Below are positions 51,426 to 60,432 of a stretch of DNA of 64,000 nt, one piece after another. The first letter of the stretch is position 1. The number at the start of each line of letters is the position of its first letter. The notes under the pieces are model-generated. The model worked only from the letters and a program-made list of their open reading frames with translations, was not told the DNA's origin and searched no databases. This stretch comes from Gammaproteobacteria bacterium (GTDB taxonomy: Bacteria; Pseudomonadota; Gammaproteobacteria; Eutrophobiales; Eutrophobiaceae): positions 59,016 to 123,015 of the forward strand of contig JAPOQU010000045.1 of NCBI GenBank assembly GCA_026710545.1, written 5' to 3'. Made by a program: the position numbers and the translations under genes.

Positions 51426-52412
51426 GTGAGCGGCAGAACTGAAATTCCGGTTATCGATGTCTCGGGCTGGCTTGCCGGGGATAGCGCTGCGCAGAATACA
51501 CCGGCCGAGATAGACTCTATCTGCCGGGACCATGGTTTCTTCGTGATAACGGGGCACGGTATCGAGGCGCAGTTGATCAGCGACGTGCGCGCCGCGTGCA
51601 TCTCGTTTTTTTCGCTGCCCGAGGAGGTAAAAGCCGCTTATCAACCGCCACCCGGGGAATATGTCGGTTACCTGCGCCAGGAGGCGCTTTCCTACAGCCG
51701 CGGTGACGCCAGTCCCCCGGATCTCAAGGAGACCTATACCTGTAACCGGATGGACGTACCGGCGGATGACCCTTACTTCCACACTCCGGAGTCACGGCCC
51801 TTCTTCAGCCCCAACGTCTGGCCTGGTGAGGTAGCCGGGTTCTCCGCGGCGTGGATACAATACTATCGCGCCGCGGATGCGCTCGCCGTGCGGATGATGG
51901 GACTGATGGCCGTTGCGCTTGGCCTGCCGCAGGACCAGTTCGACCCTTACGTGGACAAGAGCATCTCCTCGATGCGCGCCCTGTACTATCCCGCGCTCGG
52001 TAAGGAACCGCTCCCCGGTCAGTTCAGGGCAGGGGCCCATTCGGATTTCGGCAGTTTCACCATGCTTATGACCGACGCTGCGCCCGGCGGCCTCGAGGTG
52101 CTGCATCGGAACGGCAGTTGGATGAAGGTGCCCCACGTGCCTGGCGCGCTGGTGGTGAACATCGGCGATCTCATGGCCCAGTGGACCAACGACCGCTGGG
52201 TGTCGACCATGCACCGGGTCGTGACGCCGCCGGTCGGGCCCGGCACCTCGAGGCTGTCCATCGTCTACTTCCACCAGCCCAACTACGATGCCCTCATAGA
52301 GACGCTGCCGACCTGCTGTGACGCCGGTAACCCGTCCCGTTACGACCCGGTCACCTCGGGACAGCACCTGATGCGCAAAGTCCAGTTGCAACGCGAGATG
52401 GCGTCGTCCTGA
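51426..52412 (+). CDS. 2OG-Fe(II) oxygenase, isopenicillin N synthase family
   Basis: This 328-residue protein has the non-haem diiron-free facial triad H205-x-D207 (GAHSDFGSFT) and H263 (STMHRVV), and the R-x-S motif SRLSIVYF for 2-oxoglutarate. N-terminal DIOX_N segment: HGFFVITGHGI. The family oxidises many small molecules. It is the last gene of the set 49026-52412 and converges with the PQQ dehydrogenase gene. Substrate unknown. Confidence 0.92.
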   Translation: MSGRTEIPVIDVSGWLAGDSAAQNTPAEIDSICRDHGFFVITGHGIEAQLISDVRAACISFFSLPEEVKAAYQPPPGEYVGYLRQEALSYSRGDASPPDLKETYTCNRMDVPADDPYFHTPESRPFFSPNVWPGEVAGFSAAWIQYYRAADALAVRMMGLMAVALGLPQDQFDPYVDKSISSMRALYYPALGKEPLPGQFRAGAHSDFGSFTMLMTDAAPGGLEVLHRNGSWMKVPHVPGALVVNIGDLMAQWTNDRWVSTMHRVVTPPVGPGTSRLSIVYFHQPNYDALIETLPTCCDAGNPSRYDPVTSGQHLMRKVQLQREMASS

Positions 52413-52472
52413 GGCGCTCTGGAGAAGGGGAAATACTTCGAGACTGTGGCTCCCGTCCGGGTGGTCGCCGCC

Positions 52473-54464
52473 TCAATGCGTTACATAGGAGTAAATCGTC
52501 AGCATTTCTTCCCGGCTGAAGGTATCTCCCCAGCCCGGCATAGTGCCCTTGCCGTCAACAATGGCGGACACGAAGCGCTGCTCAGCATTTTCCGGAAACT
52601 GCCTCAGGTCATAGTTGGCGCCGCTTGCCATGCGGTCCACACCATGACAGTGTGCGCAGTACTGGTGATAAAGCGATTTTCCTGCCGCGGCGGTTGCCGG
52701 CATCAGGTTGGTGTCAATCTCTGCCGGCTTGAGCGGCGGCAGGATCGTTTTTGCAACCGGCGTCCTGGCAATGGCGCCATCATTCAGGGCGAATGCCCAG
52801 ATGGAGTTGCCCGGATTGATATTCTTTAAATTCGGGTCCCCGGAGACGGCTGCATACAGGCCGCCGATGCCGCTGGCGACGGCTACATATTGTTTACCGT
52901 CGACCTGGTAGGTTACCGGTGGCGCAACGATACCGGAGCCGGTTCGGTATTCCCACAACTTCTCACCCGTCCCGGCGTGGAGGGCATATAACTCACCGGT
53001 CTGGGCCCCGGAAAAGACAAGGTCGCCGGCGGTGACCAGGGTGCCGCCATTCATGGCTGTTTCAGTGGGAAAGCTCCATTTTATGCGTCCGCTTAACGGG
53101 TCGACGGCCTTCAACTCGCCTTTGGGAACCGTTGCATCGACAAATTCAAAATCAATGGAAAAGAACAGCGCCCCTTCCTTGAATTCCTGGTCCACCGGCG
53201 TGACAATCCAGCCGGTATTGATCGCGTTGACATAAGCCAGGCCGGTGCGTTTGCTGTAGGACATGGGCGCCAGGTTTTTGCCGCCGAATGCGGTCGGCCA
53301 CACTTCGGTGGGTTCGCCCGTTGTCAGCATGTGCTCGACGGATCCGGAGCGTTCAGGCCGCCCCGTTACGGCATCGATCCCCGCGGTCCACGTGGTTTTT
53401 TCGACGAATGCGTTTGCCGTGATAAATTCGCCATTGGTCCGGTCCAGCACGTAAAAGAAGCCGTTGCGGTTTGCCTGGATCAGGACCTTGCGCAGTTCGT
53501 CCCCGATTTTCAGCTCGGTGAGCAGCGGTTCGTTGTTGCCGTCGTAATCGCCGGTATCGTTGGGTGTGAATTGAAAATACCACACCATTTCACCGGTACG
53601 CGGTTTAATCGCCAGCATACTGTTGGTATACAGGTTGTCGCCCGCCCGGCGGTGGGCGCTCCAGGGGGCCGGGTTGCCAACGCCCCAGTACACCAGGTCA
53701 AGCTCGGCGTCGTAAGAGCCTGTCAGCCAGGTGCCGCCGCCGCCCCGCTTCCAGTCGTCACCCTCCCAGGTCTCACTGCCCGGTTCTCCGGGTTTGGGAA
53801 TGGTATGCAACCGCCACAGGTGCTCTCCCGTGTCCGGATCCCAGCCGTCGATAAACCCGGGCGCGGCAAATTCAGATCCGCCAATGCCGGTGATAAGGAC
53901 GCCATTGGCCACCAACGGCGCGCTTGTCATGGAGTAACTGGGCGAGATATCGTGTACTTCCTTTTCCCAGAGTATCGCGCCGTTGTCCGGGTTAAAAACG
54001 ATAATGCGGTTGTCGATATTCGTCCGGTACAGTTTGCCGTCGTGGTAGGCCAGGCCGCGGTTGCCGTAGCCGCAGCAATTCAATGCGTTGTCTGCATATT
54101 CGGTTACCGTTTTCCAGATCTGCCGCCCGCTCGCCGCATCGATTGCGTGGGTCGAATTGTGCGTTGTCACGTACATGACATTGCCGATAACCAGCGGTTG
54201 TGTCTGCAGGCCGATTTTCTCCCCCAGGGCAAGTGTCCAGACCGGCGTTAGGTTGTTTATGTTGGCTGTATTGATCTGTGCAAGATCGGAAGAGCGGTTC
54301 AGGTCCTGCGTTAATCCGTAGAAGGGCACGCCGCGGTCTTCAGACTGCCCCGGAACGGCGTTGTCTTTGCCGGACTCGACACTGGCCGGCGTGATTGTGG
54401 GCGCATCGTCGGCGCATGCCGCAAGAAATAGTAATACCGGTACCAGGATGTTTCGCAGGGTCAT
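52473..54464 (-). CDS. PQQ-dependent alcohol dehydrogenase (quinohaemoprotein), lipoprotein
   Basis: This 663-residue enzyme has eight-bladed propeller repeats and a C-terminal cytochrome c domain with CAHCH. The N-terminal lipobox LFLAAC predicts lipidation at C17. The PQQ site shows adjacent cysteines C130-C131 (NCCGYGNRG), E198 in GSEFAAPG, N263 in GVGNPAPW and D306 in TGDYDGNNE. D308, two residues after the catalytic Asp, is a position filled by Asp in lanthanide-type dehydrogenases and usually not in calcium types. Start ATG 54464 has AAGG upstream; the frame extends to a GTG at 54488. It lies 20 bases downstream of the sterol methyltransferase gene and may oxidise a sterol-related or other alcohol. 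Confidence 0.9.
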   Translation of the reverse strand: MTLRNILVPVLLFLAACADDAPTITPASVESGKDNAVPGQSEDRGVPFYGLTQDLNRSSDLAQINTANINNLTPVWTLALGEKIGLQTQPLVIGNVMYVTTHNSTHAIDAASGRQIWKTVTEYADNALNCCGYGNRGLAYHDGKLYRTNIDNRIIVFNPDNGAILWEKEVHDISPSYSMTSAPLVANGVLITGIGGSEFAAPGFIDGWDPDTGEHLWRLHTIPKPGEPGSETWEGDDWKRGGGGTWLTGSYDAELDLVYWGVGNPAPWSAHRRAGDNLYTNSMLAIKPRTGEMVWYFQFTPNDTGDYDGNNEPLLTELKIGDELRKVLIQANRNGFFYVLDRTNGEFITANAFVEKTTWTAGIDAVTGRPERSGSVEHMLTTGEPTEVWPTAFGGKNLAPMSYSKRTGLAYVNAINTGWIVTPVDQEFKEGALFFSIDFEFVDATVPKGELKAVDPLSGRIKWSFPTETAMNGGTLVTAGDLVFSGAQTGELYALHAGTGEKLWEYRTGSGIVAPPVTYQVDGKQYVAVASGIGGLYAAVSGDPNLKNINPGNSIWAFALNDGAIARTPVAKTILPPLKPAEIDTNLMPATAAAGKSLYHQYCAHCHGVDRMASGANYDLRQFPENAEQRFVSAIVDGKGTMPGWGDTFSREEMLTIYSYVTH

Positions 54465-54484
54465 GAGAGTTAACCTTGATGGGG

Positions 54485-55510
54485 TCACTCCGCCTTACGC
54501 GCCAGCGTAAAATACATGGGCGTGAAGATACCCAGTTTGCCGCCTGCCGAGAGTCCGTCCGCGCCCCGGTTCAGAATGGTTGCGACCTGGTGCGAACCCC
54601 TGGGCGCCAGCCCGATGCGTTCTAACAGCCACAGCATCTTCGCCGTGACCTGCCGCCCGACCGGCGTCTTCAGGAAATCCAGGGGCGTGAACTTCTGTGC
54701 CCCCACCGCCTTGTGCCAGGGCACACCGGTATCGATGGTCTCCGCCAGGTCATCGTTCACCAGGATTTCAAAGCCGGCTTCTTCCAGCGCGCGGTCAATG
54801 TCCACGGGCGCGCTGATATCCGGCAGCGCATTGCCGATCATGATCTCGCGCTTGATATGTTGATGATCCGCATTGGCGGGGTCAAACATTGAGGTGACGC
54901 ACCAGTCATAGGAGGCGAACAGGCCCCCGGGCTTGAGGATTCGGTGCGCCTCGGCAAAAGCCTGTGCCTTGCTGGTTGCGTGCGGCATGGACTCGATGGC
55001 ATACGCCCGGTCAAAGCTCGCATCCGGCGCATCGATGTGCATGTAGTCACTGACGAGAAAGTCGGCAGGCGGCTCAAGGCCCGCATTCGCAGCCCTGGCG
55101 CGCGCTTTTTCAACCTGTGCATGGTTGTTGTTAAGCCCGACGACAGCGGCGCCCGTGTGCCGTGCGATCAGGACCAGGGGCCCGCCGATACCGCAACCGA
55201 TATCCAGCACCCGCATACCCGGCTCTATGTCCAGCCTGTCTGCCAGGCAGGTCTCGTGGAGGCGGAGCGACTCCTTGAACGGTTTGTCCGGGTAAAGCGG
55301 CGCGAAGTGGAACGACTCCCCCCAGCCGTACTCATAGAATGCCGTAACCAGGTCATAGTAATCCCGGGTTAACCCCATGTAGTCGAACGTCCCGTCCTTC
55401 AGTTTTTTCCGTTGCCCGGGAGAGAACCGCTCGACATACCCCCTGGAGCGCTTCGCCACATGCTGCCAACTGACCGTACCTGCCAGGTTCTTAATCAAAC
55501 GCGTTACCAT
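54485..55510 (-). CDS. Sterol C24-methyltransferase-like enzyme (ERG6/SMT family)
   Basis: This 341-residue SAM-dependent methyltransferase carries the sterol methyltransferase signature FYEYGWGESFHFAPLYP (58-74), the SAM motif VLDIGCGIGGPL (101-112) and YAIESMPHATSK (about 175), in the order seen in yeast ERG6 and plant SMT. These enzymes methylate the delta-24 side chain of sterols. The C-terminal TPLDFLKTPVGRQVTAKMLW region also resembles the family. It is preceded by a 102-base gap after the cyclase gene, where a separate promoter could lie, and is followed closely by the PQQ dehydrogenase. Alternative: a related methyltransferase acting on another isoprenoid, but the genomic context favours sterols. 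Confidence 0.85.
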   Translation of the reverse strand: MVTRLIKNLAGTVSWQHVAKRSRGYVERFSPGQRKKLKDGTFDYMGLTRDYYDLVTAFYEYGWGESFHFAPLYPDKPFKESLRLHETCLADRLDIEPGMRVLDIGCGIGGPLVLIARHTGAAVVGLNNNHAQVEKARARAANAGLEPPADFLVSDYMHIDAPDASFDRAYAIESMPHATSKAQAFAEAHRILKPGGLFASYDWCVTSMFDPANADHQHIKREIMIGNALPDISAPVDIDRALEEAGFEILVNDDLAETIDTGVPWHKAVGAQKFTPLDFLKTPVGRQVTAKMLWLLERIGLAPRGSHQVATILNRGADGLSAGGKLGIFTPMYFTLARKAE

Positions 55511-55612
55511 GAATATACTCTCAATACCGGTAATCCATTATAGAATTTCTCGTCCTGTTGTGCACTGACGTCATACCGTTTTTCTCTTCATGCCACTCCC
55601 TGGATTGAGCCT

Positions 55613-58600
55613 CTACGAACCTGCTGCTTCAGCCAGTTTCACATCGGCGGAGGGACCGGGGGCTGTCAAATCCACCCGGGCCAGCCGCCGTTGCTCGTAG
55701 AGACCGAGTGCGTGCAGGGGAAAATACTGCCGGTACAGGACGTAGTCCAGGAGCGCCGTGCGAAAGAAGACCCCGGCCATGTCCTGTCTGGGCCAGGTCC
55801 CGTCCGCGTTCTGGTTGTTGAGCAGGTACCGGGCGCCTCGTGAAATCGCGCTCCAGTTCGGATCGCTTGCCTCCAGCAGCGCAATCAATGCCCACGCGGT
55901 CTGGATGACCTGGCTTTCCTCGTGTGCGACGTAGCGCCCGGTCGTGCAACCGCTGTGGTGCTCGCCCCATCCCCCGTCCCTGCGCTGGCGCTCCAGCAGC
56001 CACTGGCAGGCCAGGCGCAGCGCCGGATCACCGGGCGGGGCCCCGGCGGCAAGCAGGCCCCTGATCCCGAAAAAGGTGCCGTAGATAAACTGAACGCCCC
56101 ACACGCCGCGCCAGGAACCGTCGATCGCCTGGGTCCGGCGCAGCCAGGCGTCAGCCCGTGAAATGGCGCTCGTCAGCGCCTGGTCCGTGGTTTGCGGGAA
56201 GCGCTCCCTGCAGGCGGCGAACGCCGCAAGACAGGACGCGGTACATTCCACATAGGAATGTTCGGTCATCGAGTCGCCGAACATCTCGGCCGGGTTCAAC
56301 CACTCGAGACCTGTCACGGTGCGGCGCGCCTCGTAGCTGCCGAAACCGCCGTCGCGGTTCTGGCCGCGCAACATGAAGCGGACCGCATCGCCGAGCACGG
56401 TTGCGTCCGCGGCCTCGCCCCGGGCCGCAATAATTCCCAGCACCGCTTCCGCCGTACAGTCGGTCACCGGCCAGCCGTGCCAGCCACCGGCAAAACACCA
56501 GCCGCCTTTGGGGTCGGTACGGTAAGCCTCGCGAAACCCTTCGAAGCTGGACCGGATTTGTTGTTCGTACAGGAAATCGGCCCCATTCCTGAGGGACGCG
56601 TTTTCCGCTTCGCCGGACCCGGGCACTGCCGCCAGCGCCTGCAGGGCGAAGCCGGTATCCCAGGAGGCGCTTCTCGCGCCGGTGACACGGGCTCCCTGTT
56701 CCTCGTCTTCCCAGAGCCAGCCATCCAGTTGCGAGAGCGCCTGTCCGGCGTCGGCGTCGTCCGGATCACGCAGCCACAGGGCAAGGATATTGAGCAGGCC
56801 GCTGACCGGAGAGATGCTCGTGTGGCTGGTTGTCTGCAGTTCCCATTTGATGAGCCGGTTTATCTCTTCCGTGCAGCGGGCGCGCAGGCGTTTGTTGTGA
56901 ATCCGATCGAAGAGACGCGCGAACTCGTAGCCGGCCCGGAGCCATACGCTGGGTCGCGCATACAGGTCGGCGTCCCGCAACTGATGGCGTGTGGCGGAAA
57001 AATCGATGTTGGCAAACCCCTGGGGATACAACTCTTCCCGTAACGAGGAGACCAGGGGTGTGACCGGCGCCGCGTACCGGCGCGGGTAAATCGACGCCAT
57101 CGCCATGTAAATGAGCCGGGTATGGCAGTACCAGTTCGAGGGGTGCAACGGGATCCGGCGCGGCAGGCTCCAGAGTTCCGGCAGCACCGCGTGTACCCCG
57201 CGCCAGTCGTAGAGATTGAGCAGCGCCAGCCAGAACTTGCCCCAGCTCGGGATACCGGTAACCCCCTCTGTCTGCAGGAAGCGCCGGGCCGGTTCGATCA
57301 ACGGATCATCCCGCTCGATACCAAGTAATCGCGCCGCGACATAAACCAGGGTGGTGACAAACAGGTGGGGGGGCGAGTGATCGTGTAAACCCCATGAGCC
57401 TCCTGCCAGGCGGGTCCGTTCGAAAAAACGCAGTACACTCCTGCGCCGGCCGGGTTCGAGCGGCCGCCCGATAATGTGGTGCAGCAGTACGTATTGCGCG
57501 GTGAGCATGGGACACCAGACCATCTCGCCTTCCCAGCCGCCGTCCTCATCCTGAAGATTTATCAGGCGCTCGGTCGCGCTGAGCAATGCCGGACCCGCAT
57601 CGGCTGGCGCAATCTCCCTCGGGCGGACCAGCCGGGGGGCGCGGACTTTCGCCGGCATGGAGATGAGAAAAATACCGGCCAGGCTGTCCCAGACTCGCCC
57701 GTCCATTTCCACGCCCGCGTTTCTCGCCTTGCCCAGCCGCCGGACGCTGCGCAGGAGCCACCCGCAACGAACCGCCAGCGCACGCATGATGTCGCGCGAC
57801 CGGCGCCAGGCGAGCAGGTCGCAGGAGCGCGGTATCTGCCCGGCAACCGTGCGCGCAACCGTCGTGAAAAAAGCCAGACCCAGGCGGATTATCGAGGTGT
57901 CTTCGCAGGCGAGTAAACGGATTGTCTGATCGCGGAACCCGGAACTTGCCCGGGCGCTCCGGTAGATCGTATGCCTGACCGCCACCGCCTCGGCCCGGTA
58001 ATCGGCAAAGCACTCATACAGCCCCATGGCGAGGAACGCCGGCGCGCGGGTCGCCCGGAAGCGCCTGCTGGTGAAATCGTGAAAATCCTCGTTGCCGGCC
58101 AGTGCAAGCGCATCGCCGAAACCGAAGGTCATCCCCATCGCCGTCATGGGATGGTAGTGCCCGGCGGCATCGCCGATAAGCACCCGGTGCGGGTTCCCGT
58201 AGGTGACGTGCGGCCTCAGCTTGTTGGCCGCGACGTGGAATTCCCCTGCACGCAGCGCTTCGATGAAGGCAGGCCTGAGTGTTTCCGGCAACAGGCCGGT
58301 GTACGAGTCCGACAGAAAACCGATCCGGTCCCGGGGGGTCGTGCGGTCCAGCGGGACATCGGCGATAATGCGGACGCAATCCGTTCCCAGGCGGTATATG
58401 AGGATTGGACCCGGCCCGCCAAGCAGCACGTGGCCATAACCCTCCAGCGGCAAGCTCACCCCTTTTACGATGACCCCCACCGTCTGCGAGCAGATCATCG
58501 GGTTGGTCGATAAACCCAGCGATTTACGCACGATCGAGGCCTGCCCGTCGGCGCCTACAATGCGCGTGGCAGTCACGGTTTCAGTGGCGCCGTTACGGGT

Positions 58601-59020
58601 AAACGTGATGCGCCCGTCTTCGACCGCACGTACCCGAGCGTGCAGCATAAAGTCGATATTCGGCTCGTTGCTGACGGCTTCACGCAGACTTGAGACGAGC
58701 AGGTTGTGCTCGCACGCCAACCCGCGCGACCCTTCGCTGTAAGGAAACTTTATCGGCTCCGAACCGTCTTCAGGGAATACCGCAAATCCTTTACCGGTGG
58801 GGTAATTTTGCTGTGTATTGAACTCGACGCCGACAGCGCGCAGCATCCGCACGGCAGGCGGGTGCAGCCATTCGCCCGCCAGTCGCAGGGATGCCTGGGG
58901 GTTTGCCTCGAGCAGAGCTACCCGGGCGCCTTTGCGTGCGTAAGCAAGTGCGCACAGGCTGCCCACCGGACCCGCGCCGACGATGGCTGCGTCACGGCAT
59001 AGTGGAGCGACGCCGTTCAC
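55613..59020 (-). CDS. Fusion of squalene epoxidase-like flavoprotein and oxidosqualene cyclase
   Basis: A single uninterrupted frame of about 1135 residues carries two enzymes. Residues 10-420: a class A flavin monooxygenase with GAGPVG (15-20), GADGQ (156-160) and GDAAGHYHPMTAMGMTFGFG (283-302), as in squalene epoxidases. Residues about 480-1115: a triterpene cyclase with repeated QW motifs (for example QNRDGGFGSYE, QRRDGGWGE). The acid motif is D854-C-T-A-E858, the oxidosqualene cyclase form; the DxDD of squalene-hopene cyclases is absent. Residues -6 and -2 from the catalytic Asp are H848 and V852, and C926 (YVECT) supports the acid. GTG 59020 overlaps the CYP51 stop (GTGA); a TTG 15 codons upstream is an alternative. 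Expected product: a protosterol such as lanosterol, parkeol or cycloartenol. Confidence 0.92.
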   Translation of the reverse strand: MNGVAPLCRDAAIVGAGPVGSLCALAYARKGARVALLEANPQASLRLAGEWLHPPAVRMLRAVGVEFNTQQNYPTGKGFAVFPEDGSEPIKFPYSEGSRGLACEHNLLVSSLREAVSNEPNIDFMLHARVRAVEDGRITFTRNGATETVTATRIVGADGQASIVRKSLGLSTNPMICSQTVGVIVKGVSLPLEGYGHVLLGGPGPILIYRLGTDCVRIIADVPLDRTTPRDRIGFLSDSYTGLLPETLRPAFIEALRAGEFHVAANKLRPHVTYGNPHRVLIGDAAGHYHPMTAMGMTFGFGDALALAGNEDFHDFTSRRFRATRAPAFLAMGLYECFADYRAEAVAVRHTIYRSARASSGFRDQTIRLLACEDTSIIRLGLAFFTTVARTVAGQIPRSCDLLAWRRSRDIMRALAVRCGWLLRSVRRLGKARNAGVEMDGRVWDSLAGIFLISMPAKVRAPRLVRPREIAPADAGPALLSATERLINLQDEDGGWEGEMVWCPMLTAQYVLLHHIIGRPLEPGRRRSVLRFFERTRLAGGSWGLHDHSPPHLFVTTLVYVAARLLGIERDDPLIEPARRFLQTEGVTGIPSWGKFWLALLNLYDWRGVHAVLPELWSLPRRIPLHPSNWYCHTRLIYMAMASIYPRRYAAPVTPLVSSLREELYPQGFANIDFSATRHQLRDADLYARPSVWLRAGYEFARLFDRIHNKRLRARCTEEINRLIKWELQTTSHTSISPVSGLLNILALWLRDPDDADAGQALSQLDGWLWEDEEQGARVTGARSASWDTGFALQALAAVPGSGEAENASLRNGADFLYEQQIRSSFEGFREAYRTDPKGGWCFAGGWHGWPVTDCTAEAVLGIIAARGEAADATVLGDAVRFMLRGQNRDGGFGSYEARRTVTGLEWLNPAEMFGDSMTEHSYVECTASCLAAFAACRERFPQTTDQALTSAISRADAWLRRTQAIDGSWRGVWGVQFIYGTFFGIRGLLAAGAPPGDPALRLACQWLLERQRRDGGWGEHHSGCTTGRYVAHEESQVIQTAWALIALLEASDPNWSAISRGARYLLNNQNADGTWPRQDMAGVFFRTALLDYVLYRQYFPLHALGLYEQRRLARVDLTAPGPSADVKLAEAAGS

Positions 59021-60426
59021 CGGAACACACTTGCCTGTATGCGGCGCCGGTAGCGGAGCCGGCAAGGCTCCTGCGGTCCGGTCACCCAGCTGCCGTAATT
59101 CGGCGCAGGGAATGCCGTGTCGAGATGGAAATCGAAGCGATCGAGCAGCACAGACCAGATTGCTTTCAGTTGCATGATGGCGAAATTCTTACCCATGCAC
59201 CGGTGTTTGCCGCCGCCGAAACCGATCAGTGCGTAGTGGTGTTGCTTGTCTTCGCTGGCGGGCGCAGCAAAACGCTGCGGATAGAACCGGTCCGGGTCGT
59301 AAAATAAGTGCGGCAGCCGGTGCGAGACTGCCGGCGATACCAGTGCCAGGGTGCCTGCAGCGATGGTATATCCCCGGTATTCCACGTCTTTGAGCACCTT
59401 GCGAATCAGCATTATCAGCGGCGGGTGCAGCCGTTCGTTCTCACGCACGGCGTGTTCCAGCGCCACCTGCCGCTTCAGGCTCGCCAGGCCCATGGTTCCT
59501 TCCTCGCGGTAGACGTCCTGCATTTCGTCTCTTATCAGCGCCAGGTATGATGATTCTCTCGCGAGTTCCAGGCCGGTCCAGGTTGCCAGCACCGCACTCG
59601 TGTGCTGGCCCGCGAACAACACCGTCAGCAGGATCCCGGTAATCTCATCGTCGCTCAAGGCGCGGCCATCCTTGTAACGGGCGTCCATGAGCGTCTGCAT
59701 GAAATCGTCGGGACGGGCCCCGGCGCGCCGCCGTTCCGCCATGACCCGGCTGAAAATCCCGGCCACTTTTTGCCGGGCCCGGTCGCGGCTTCGATGCGCT
59801 GCGACAGGAAGCCTGGGGAGAAAAAATCCCAGGGTGTTGATGCCGTTTTGCAGGTTGTGATAAGCATCGGCAAAACCGGAGTCCACCTGCTCCCGGACTT
59901 CCTCCCCGATGAGGCAGCGGCTGGCGATGTTGACGGTGAGTTCGTTCATCGCCGTCGGCAGGTCGATTTCTCCTTCCTCGCCAAGAGAGTCGGCGAAGCG
60001 GTCCGTCTCATCGAACATGATGCGGGCGAACCTGTTCATCGCGGATTCGCGCAGCGCCGGGTACAGGAACTCAAGCTGCTCGGCCATGATCGCCGGGGAG
60101 ACGTCGTATGCCACGCCGCGTCCGAAGACGGGCACCGTGAACTGGTAGACGGCTTTGGCGTTCAGCTGATCCTCGGGAGCCCTGAAGAAAAAGTCGTGGG
60201 CCTCGGGTCCGGTGAACAGGACAAAATTGCGGGGACCGATACGGAACCGGAGCAGTTCGCCCTGTTCACACTGGCCGCGGTTCAACATCGAGACCGGATC
60301 CTTCAGGAAACCCGGCAGGTGGCCGATTAACGGCCACCCGCCCCTGATCAATGGAACGGCTGTTGCCGCCCGCGGCGGGGGCTGCACCGGATGCAGGCTT
60401 GCCACACTGTCGGATCGTTGTGACAT
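59017..60426 (-). CDS. cyp51: Cytochrome P450, sterol 14-alpha-demethylase (CYP51)
   Basis: This 469-residue P450 shows the CYP51 hallmarks: YQFTVPVFGRGVAYD (94-108, the BC-loop signature), FAGQHTSA (271-278, the I-helix), E329-x-x-R332 and the haem loop FGGGKHRCMG with C410. CYP51 removes the 14-alpha methyl group of lanosterol-like sterols in three oxidations. There is no N-terminal membrane anchor, as in bacterial CYP51 such as that of Methylococcus; a ferredoxin partner must come from elsewhere, since no ferredoxin domain is fused. It overlaps the cyclase start by four bases and follows the delta-14 reductase gene, which would reduce its product. Confidence 0.93.
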   Translation of the reverse strand: MSQRSDSVASLHPVQPPPRAATAVPLIRGGWPLIGHLPGFLKDPVSMLNRGQCEQGELLRFRIGPRNFVLFTGPEAHDFFFRAPEDQLNAKAVYQFTVPVFGRGVAYDVSPAIMAEQLEFLYPALRESAMNRFARIMFDETDRFADSLGEEGEIDLPTAMNELTVNIASRCLIGEEVREQVDSGFADAYHNLQNGINTLGFFLPRLPVAAHRSRDRARQKVAGIFSRVMAERRRAGARPDDFMQTLMDARYKDGRALSDDEITGILLTVLFAGQHTSAVLATWTGLELARESSYLALIRDEMQDVYREEGTMGLASLKRQVALEHAVRENERLHPPLIMLIRKVLKDVEYRGYTIAAGTLALVSPAVSHRLPHLFYDPDRFYPQRFAAPASEDKQHHYALIGFGGGKHRCMGKNFAIMQLKAIWSVLLDRFDFHLDTAFPAPNYGSWVTGPQEPCRLRYRRRIQASVFR

Positions 60427-60432
60427 TCCGGG

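Noticed and set aside
55613..59020. Squalene-hopene cyclase
   Set aside because: The acid motif is DCTAE, not DxDD, and the fused epoxidase domain and neighbours fit oxidosqualene.
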